Of a stretch of 64,000 nt of DNA, positions 60,462 to 64,000 are shown in pieces (the first letter of the stretch is position 1; each line of letters starts with the position of its first letter). The DNA comes from a virus. The stretch spans positions 1-64,000 of IMG/VR virus record IMGVR_UViG_3300042987_003796, one strand, 5' to 3'. Under the pieces are notes generated by a model. The model did no database searches, was not told where the DNA came from, and worked only from the letters and a program-made list of their open reading frames with translations. The translations under genes and the position numbers were made by a program.

Positions 60462-61468
60462 AAAATAAACCGCTTTACCTGAGCGCTTCAAAAATAAAAA
60501 CATACGCATCATGCTCTTGGCAGTACTATGCCTCATATAATCTAAAAATCCCTCAATCAGGAAACAGCGGAGCATCTAGAGGCACCGTTGTCCATAATTT
60601 ATTTGAATTAATATCTAAGCCAAAGCATACTCACTTCATTCAGAAGATATGGTTGGCTGGAAGCCCAGAAAAAATTCCAGCTATTAAAAAATTTCTAGAA
60701 AAACAATTTAAAAAAGAAAAACTAGACTTCAACGAACAGGTTAAGCCGATAAAAGCTAAATACGGAAATAAAAATAATTGGGAAAGCGTATGCGAGATGG
60801 TAATGACCACCTTGAAATTTGAATTTTTAGAATCAGAAAATAAAAAAATAACACACTCAGAATATGAATTTGATATAATAAATGAAAATCCAAAGTATGC
60901 AGTAAGGGGTTTTATAGATAGACTATCGGAAGAAGACGAAGGAAAAACTCTTAGAATTTTAGATTACAAAAGCTCTTCAAAGAAATTTAAAGGAGAAGAC
61001 GAGGAGGCAAATATTCAAGCAATGATATACTCACTTGTTGCTAGAAAAATATGGAAAAATTATAAGAATTATAAAGCAAGTTTTTTCTTCATGAGGTTTC
61101 CAGAAGATCCATATCAACACAATGAATTTTCCGAAAAAGAATTAAACGGTTTAGAGCATTACTTAGAGTATATAACCGAGATACTAGAAAACATTAACGA
61201 AGATTCAGCGAAAGATAACCTAGCAGTCAATGACAAAGAAAAATCCTGGCTTTGTGGAAGAGGAAAATGGATATGTCCTTATAAAAATAAGATTACGTTT
61301 TATAAAGTAATTGACAAAACCAAAACAGGAAAAGACTCAGAGATTTCCTCTCACTTGAAACTAGAAGACGCCCAAGAAACCGCTGCAAAAAAAGAGAACT
61401 GGCAAGTTAAAACAATATTTTATGATGGTTGTCCGGCTTTCAAATCAAATCAATTTCTTGATTTTTAA
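60446..61468 (+). CDS. RecB/Cas4-type PD-(D/E)XK nuclease
   Basis: This 340-residue protein opens LSASKIKTYASCSWQYYASY, with Cys23, the usual start of RecB-family nucleases. It then has RGTVVHNLFE (HxxxE type), GFIDRL followed by LRILDYKSSSK, giving the D...DxK site, and QAMIYSLVARK (motif QxxxY-like). Near the C-terminus CGRGKWICPY could supply further cysteines for an iron-sulfur cluster as in Cas4/AddB. It probably processes DNA ends in replication and recombination. It overlaps the primase by 16 nt. Confidence 0.85.
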   Translation: MEEQIKNKPLYLSASKIKTYASCSWQYYASYNLKIPQSGNSGASRGTVVHNLFELISKPKHTHFIQKIWLAGSPEKIPAIKKFLEKQFKKEKLDFNEQVKPIKAKYGNKNNWESVCEMVMTTLKFEFLESENKKITHSEYEFDIINENPKYAVRGFIDRLSEEDEGKTLRILDYKSSSKKFKGEDEEANIQAMIYSLVARKIWKNYKNYKASFFFMRFPEDPYQHNEFSEKELNGLEHYLEYITEILENINEDSAKDNLAVNDKEKSWLCGRGKWICPYKNKITFYKVIDKTKTGKDSEISSHLKLEDAQETAAKKENWQVKTIFYDGCPAFKSNQFLDF

Positions 61469-61484
61469 TAAAAAAAAATATATA

Positions 61485-61490
61485 TACAAT
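61485..61490 (+). promoter_or_regulatory. -10 box upstream of the polymerase genes
   Basis: TACAAT ends 8 nt before the ATG at 61499, the same tight spacing as at 49401, 55868 and 58046. No -35 at 16-18 nt is convincing. Confidence 0.3.
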
Positions 61491-61498
61491 AATCGACA

Positions 61499-62257
61499 AT
61501 GATTATTCCAGCTTTTAAGTCACACTACTCCCTCAATAAGAGCATTCTTACCCTTGAGGAGTCTCACCTTGAGACTGGACCAAGGTCTATTTTGGGTTTA
61601 ATAAAAAACCACAACCTACAAAACTCGTTCTTAATAGATGATAACATGAGCGGCTTTTTGGAAGCCTACTATAATTCTAAAAACGTAGGCGTAAAATTGA
61701 ACTTTGGTCTTAGATTAACATTTTGCGCTGATCTAAATGACAAAAGCGACGCCTCAATAAAAACAGAATCAAAATATATAATTTTTTTAAAAGATTCCAA
61801 TGGGTACGAGTCGCTAAGCAAGATTTTTTCGACAGCCGCATCTAAGGGTTTTTATTATATACCCCGCTTGGATTTTAAAACTCTTAAAGAACTTTGGAGC
61901 GATTCGTTAGACATAGGGGTTCCATTTTATGATAGTTTTTTGTTTAATAATCACATGCGAATGTACAACTGTTTTCCTCCAGATTTTTGGAGCTGCCCAA
62001 CATTCTTCTGGGAAGATAATTCGATACCGTTCGACAGAGTATATAAGCGCTCTCTCTTAGAACACCTTTCCAAAAATTATCCTGAATGTGAAATTATTAG
62101 AATGCAGTCTATCTTTTACGAAATGAAAGATGACTTTCTTGCTTACTTAACAATGAAATGCATTGGAAAAAAATCAACTCTTCAAAAGCCAAACCTCGAC
62201 CATCTTTGTAGCGATGAATTTTGCGTAGAATCTTTTTTAGAAAAACTAGAGTCATAA
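61499..62257 (+). CDS. Stand-alone PHP domain of DNA polymerase III alpha, probably inactive
   Basis: This 252-residue protein aligns by eye with the DnaE N-terminal PHP domain. IPAFKSHYSLNKSILTLEE matches the HLHVHSEYSLLDG region, and FLIDDNMSGFLEAY matches the TDHGNLFGAVEF region. Metal ligands are lost: the first histidines become Ala/Lys and the TDH histidine is Asp. It therefore probably has no phosphoesterase activity and serves as a scaffold for the polymerase. It is separate from the polymerase gene, with an exonuclease gene between them. Confidence 0.7.
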   Translation: MIIPAFKSHYSLNKSILTLEESHLETGPRSILGLIKNHNLQNSFLIDDNMSGFLEAYYNSKNVGVKLNFGLRLTFCADLNDKSDASIKTESKYIIFLKDSNGYESLSKIFSTAASKGFYYIPRLDFKTLKELWSDSLDIGVPFYDSFLFNNHMRMYNCFPPDFWSCPTFFWEDNSIPFDRVYKRSLLEHLSKNYPECEIIRMQSIFYEMKDDFLAYLTMKCIGKKSTLQKPNLDHLCSDEFCVESFLEKLES

Positions 62258-62258
62258 A

Positions 62259-62909
62259 ATGGAAGAAAATCTTATTAGATTCAATAAAAAAATTAAATTA
62301 CTTTTTATTGATTTTGAAACTGCAAATCTTTGTCTCAACTTTAGATTTAATTTACCATGGCAAATGGCAATGATAAATACTATTGGTGGAGAAAAAATTG
62401 GAGAAGGTCGTAATATCTTAATTAATTGGGGCGATGATTTTAAGTTTTCAAAGGGTGCAGAAGCAATGGCTTACTCTTACTCAAAAGAAAGGATGGAAAA
62501 AGAAGGAATCAAGCCAATAGAAGCCCTTAAGATTCTATCTGAAAATTTAAATAATTGCGACGGAATCGTTGGTCATAATATATTAGGGTTTGATATTTAT
62601 TTAATTAAATGTATCTATAATAAATTAGGAAGACCATACCCCGATGTTCTATCAAAGAAACCCGTATTTGATACCTTTGCAATAGCCAAGGGTTACTTTA
62701 ATAATATTCCATATCAAAAAGGCGATGATTTTATTTTTTATCAATATAAAGTCCTAAATCAAATAATTAAAGGCTCAAAAAATTCTCTTTCAAAGGTTGC
62801 GTCAAATTTCAATATACAGTATAATGAATCAAAGCTTCATGACGGCTTATACGATCTTGAACTTAATGTGCAAGTTTGGAATAAACTAAAATACCAAATA
62901 GATATTTAA
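62259..62909 (+). CDS. DnaQ-like DEDDh proofreading exonuclease
   Basis: The 216-residue protein has Exo I Asp18-x-Glu20 in FIDFETA, Exo II in IVGHNILGFD112, and Exo III His194-x4-Asp199. All catalytic residues of the DEDDh family are present. It supplies 3'-5' proofreading, the role of epsilon in bacteria. It starts 1 nt after the PHP gene and ends 8 nt before the polymerase gene, so the three are made together. Confidence 0.85.
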   Translation: MEENLIRFNKKIKLLFIDFETANLCLNFRFNLPWQMAMINTIGGEKIGEGRNILINWGDDFKFSKGAEAMAYSYSKERMEKEGIKPIEALKILSENLNNCDGIVGHNILGFDIYLIKCIYNKLGRPYPDVLSKKPVFDTFAIAKGYFNNIPYQKGDDFIFYQYKVLNQIIKGSKNSLSKVASNFNIQYNESKLHDGLYDLELNVQVWNKLKYQIDI

Positions 62910-62917
62910 TTTACAAA

Positions 62918-64000
62918 ATGTTCTTAGAAAATTTTAAAGAAATAGAACTTCCGCTTTACGGAGTCAGGTGTCCCACGATTTCTCTTTCTACAAAAGATAG
63001 AGAACAGTATAATATCAAAGAAGGCTCGTCGAACCTAGAGATACTTCAGGCTCTTTGTAATCAGGGGTTTAAAAAGAATTTGCCGAAATGGAAAGAAGAA
63101 AATCTAGATATTGAAGAATACAAAAAAAGAGCAAAGCTTGAAGTTGAAACTCTTTCCAAGCTCGACTTCGTAGATTATATTTTAATCATCTGGGATGTTT
63201 TTAATTTTTGTAACAAAAATAGCATACCAACAGGACTTGGTAGGGGCAGCGCCGCAGGAAGCTTAGTTCTTTACCTTCTTGGGGTAACGGGAATAGATCC
63301 AGTTAAATACGGTCTTTTCTTTCAGCGCTTCGTCTCAGAAGTAAGGGCTAAAAAACAGGTTATTGATGGAGTAACTTATTTAGATGGAAAAATGATTGCA
63401 GATATCGATAGCGACATTTGCTATTATAGAAGAAAAGAGGTAGTAAAATACCTTGAAGAAAAGTATCCAAATCGCACATCTAAGATGTTAACGGTATCTA
63501 CGCTTTCTGGAAAAGCCCTTATCAAAGACGCCGGTAAGATTATTGGAGAAAAAGAAGAGACGGAGATGAATAAAATAACCTCCCTATTTACTTCAAAGTA
63601 TGGAAAAGTAGCCGAGCCAGAAGAAATGTATGAAACTAGCGAAGAATTTAAAGATTGGTGCGATGAAAATAGACTGATATACGATACGTCTTTAAAATTA
63701 AAAGATTTAATCAGAAACAAAGGGGTTCATGCCTCTGGGATCGTCGTCAGTTTTGATGATTTGAATAAAACTACACCAACAGAGCTAACAGCAGACAAAG
63801 AAGTAGTTTCTTCTTTTACAATGGACTGGGCTACTAAAATTAATATTAAGCTTGACCTATTAGGCTTAAAAAGCGTTTCCGTTATCCATGAGGTGTCTAA
63901 ATTAGTTGGAGTGGATTATAAAAATATAGACCTAGAAAACTATGAAAATATTTACGCTCATTTACAAGATTTAAAAAATCCAAAAGGGCTTTTTCAAATT
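62918..64000 (+). CDS. DNA polymerase III alpha (DnaE-type) catalytic part, 3' truncated by window
   Basis: The frame is open for 361 codons to the window edge. It begins where the PHP domain would end in DnaE. G108-R-G-S-A-A-G-S115 is the nucleotide-binding loop, followed by GIDPVKYGLFFQRF. A-D-I-D-S-D at 161-166 matches the PDxDxD metal site. About 15 extra residues lie between these motifs. GVHASGIVVS and TMDWATKINI are typical of the fingers region. It replicates the phage DNA. The type is DnaE, not PolC, because the PolC zinc insertion is absent. Confidence 0.92.
   Translation, partial: MFLENFKEIELPLYGVRCPTISLSTKDREQYNIKEGSSNLEILQALCNQGFKKNLPKWKEENLDIEEYKKRAKLEVETLSKLDFVDYILIIWDVFNFCNKNSIPTGLGRGSAAGSLVLYLLGVTGIDPVKYGLFFQRFVSEVRAKKQVIDGVTYLDGKMIADIDSDICYYRRKEVVKYLEEKYPNRTSKMLTVSTLSGKALIKDAGKIIGEKEETEMNKITSLFTSKYGKVAEPEEMYETSEEFKDWCDENRLIYDTSLKLKDLIRNKGVHASGIVVSFDDLNKTTPTELTADKEVVSSFTMDWATKINIKLDLLGLKSVSVIHEVSKLVGVDYKNIDLENYENIYAHLQDLKNPKGLFQI

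Noticed and set aside
1-64000. tRNA genes
   Set aside because: Reading the gaps, I saw no cloverleaf with acceptor and T-loop signatures; nearly all gaps are short and AT-rich. A dedicated tRNA scan would be decisive.

Overview
The window is one contiguous piece of a large AT-rich tailed bacteriophage genome, probably a long-tailed siphovirus. It shows a tail tube, a 3,087-residue tape measure and a tail-tip module. No tail sheath, capsid, portal or terminase gene is visible; head genes would lie outside the window. The host is not identifiable. Early promoters look like ordinary sigma-70 boxes, and one gene has a perfect Shine-Dalgarno, so a host with canonical RpoD is likely. One GC-rich fibre gene carries an autotransporter-type beta-strand repeat and looks recently imported from a bacterial surface-protein gene.

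Layout. 1-7.3 kb: adhesins and decorations on the plus strand. These are a calcium-repeat protein cut by the window edge, a trypsin-like peptidase with a Pro-Thr tail, a Pro/Gly-rich protein, three small fibre proteins and the GC-rich cassette. 7.3-14.5 kb: a second fibre block (collagen-like fibre plus two tandem beta-helix paralogues), flanked by two copies of one connector-type gene. 14.5-18.4 kb: neck or tail-completion proteins and the tail tube, closed by a strong terminator. 18.5-39.5 kb: putative tail-assembly genes, the giant tape measure, and tail-tip/hub proteins. 39.5-42.0 kb: three minus-strand genes (GT60-like glycosyltransferase, conserved phage protein, membrane protein). 42.05-42.34 kb: a divergent control region. 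42.3-64 kb: plus-strand early and middle genes. These cover dNMP kinase, a sigma-like factor, an SSB-like protein, ribonucleotide reductase with thioredoxin, dUTPase, a glycan cluster, a RecA/UvsX recombinase, nucleases, DnaB helicase, primase, and a DNA polymerase III split into PHP, exonuclease and polymerase genes. The polymerase gene runs off the right edge.

How it works together. Nucleotide genes supply dNTPs. Recombinase, helicase, primase, SSB-like protein and split polymerase form a largely self-sufficient replisome. The sigma-like factor probably redirects host RNA polymerase to the tail and fibre genes; a 15-bp motif found in front of three late gene blocks is a candidate recognition site. 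The glycosyltransferases, GDP-mannose dehydratase, reductase and methyltransferase suggest the phage alters a surface glycan or its own virion.

The most unusual object is the tape measure. Nine copies of a Gly-Phe-Ile/Val-Pro-Asn-Phe-Ala motif divide its residues 546-1702 into compact modules. Two resemble PD-(D/E)XK nucleases, one a GNAT acetyltransferase and one a P-loop kinase. This suggests a tape measure carrying enzyme cargo that could be delivered with the DNA.
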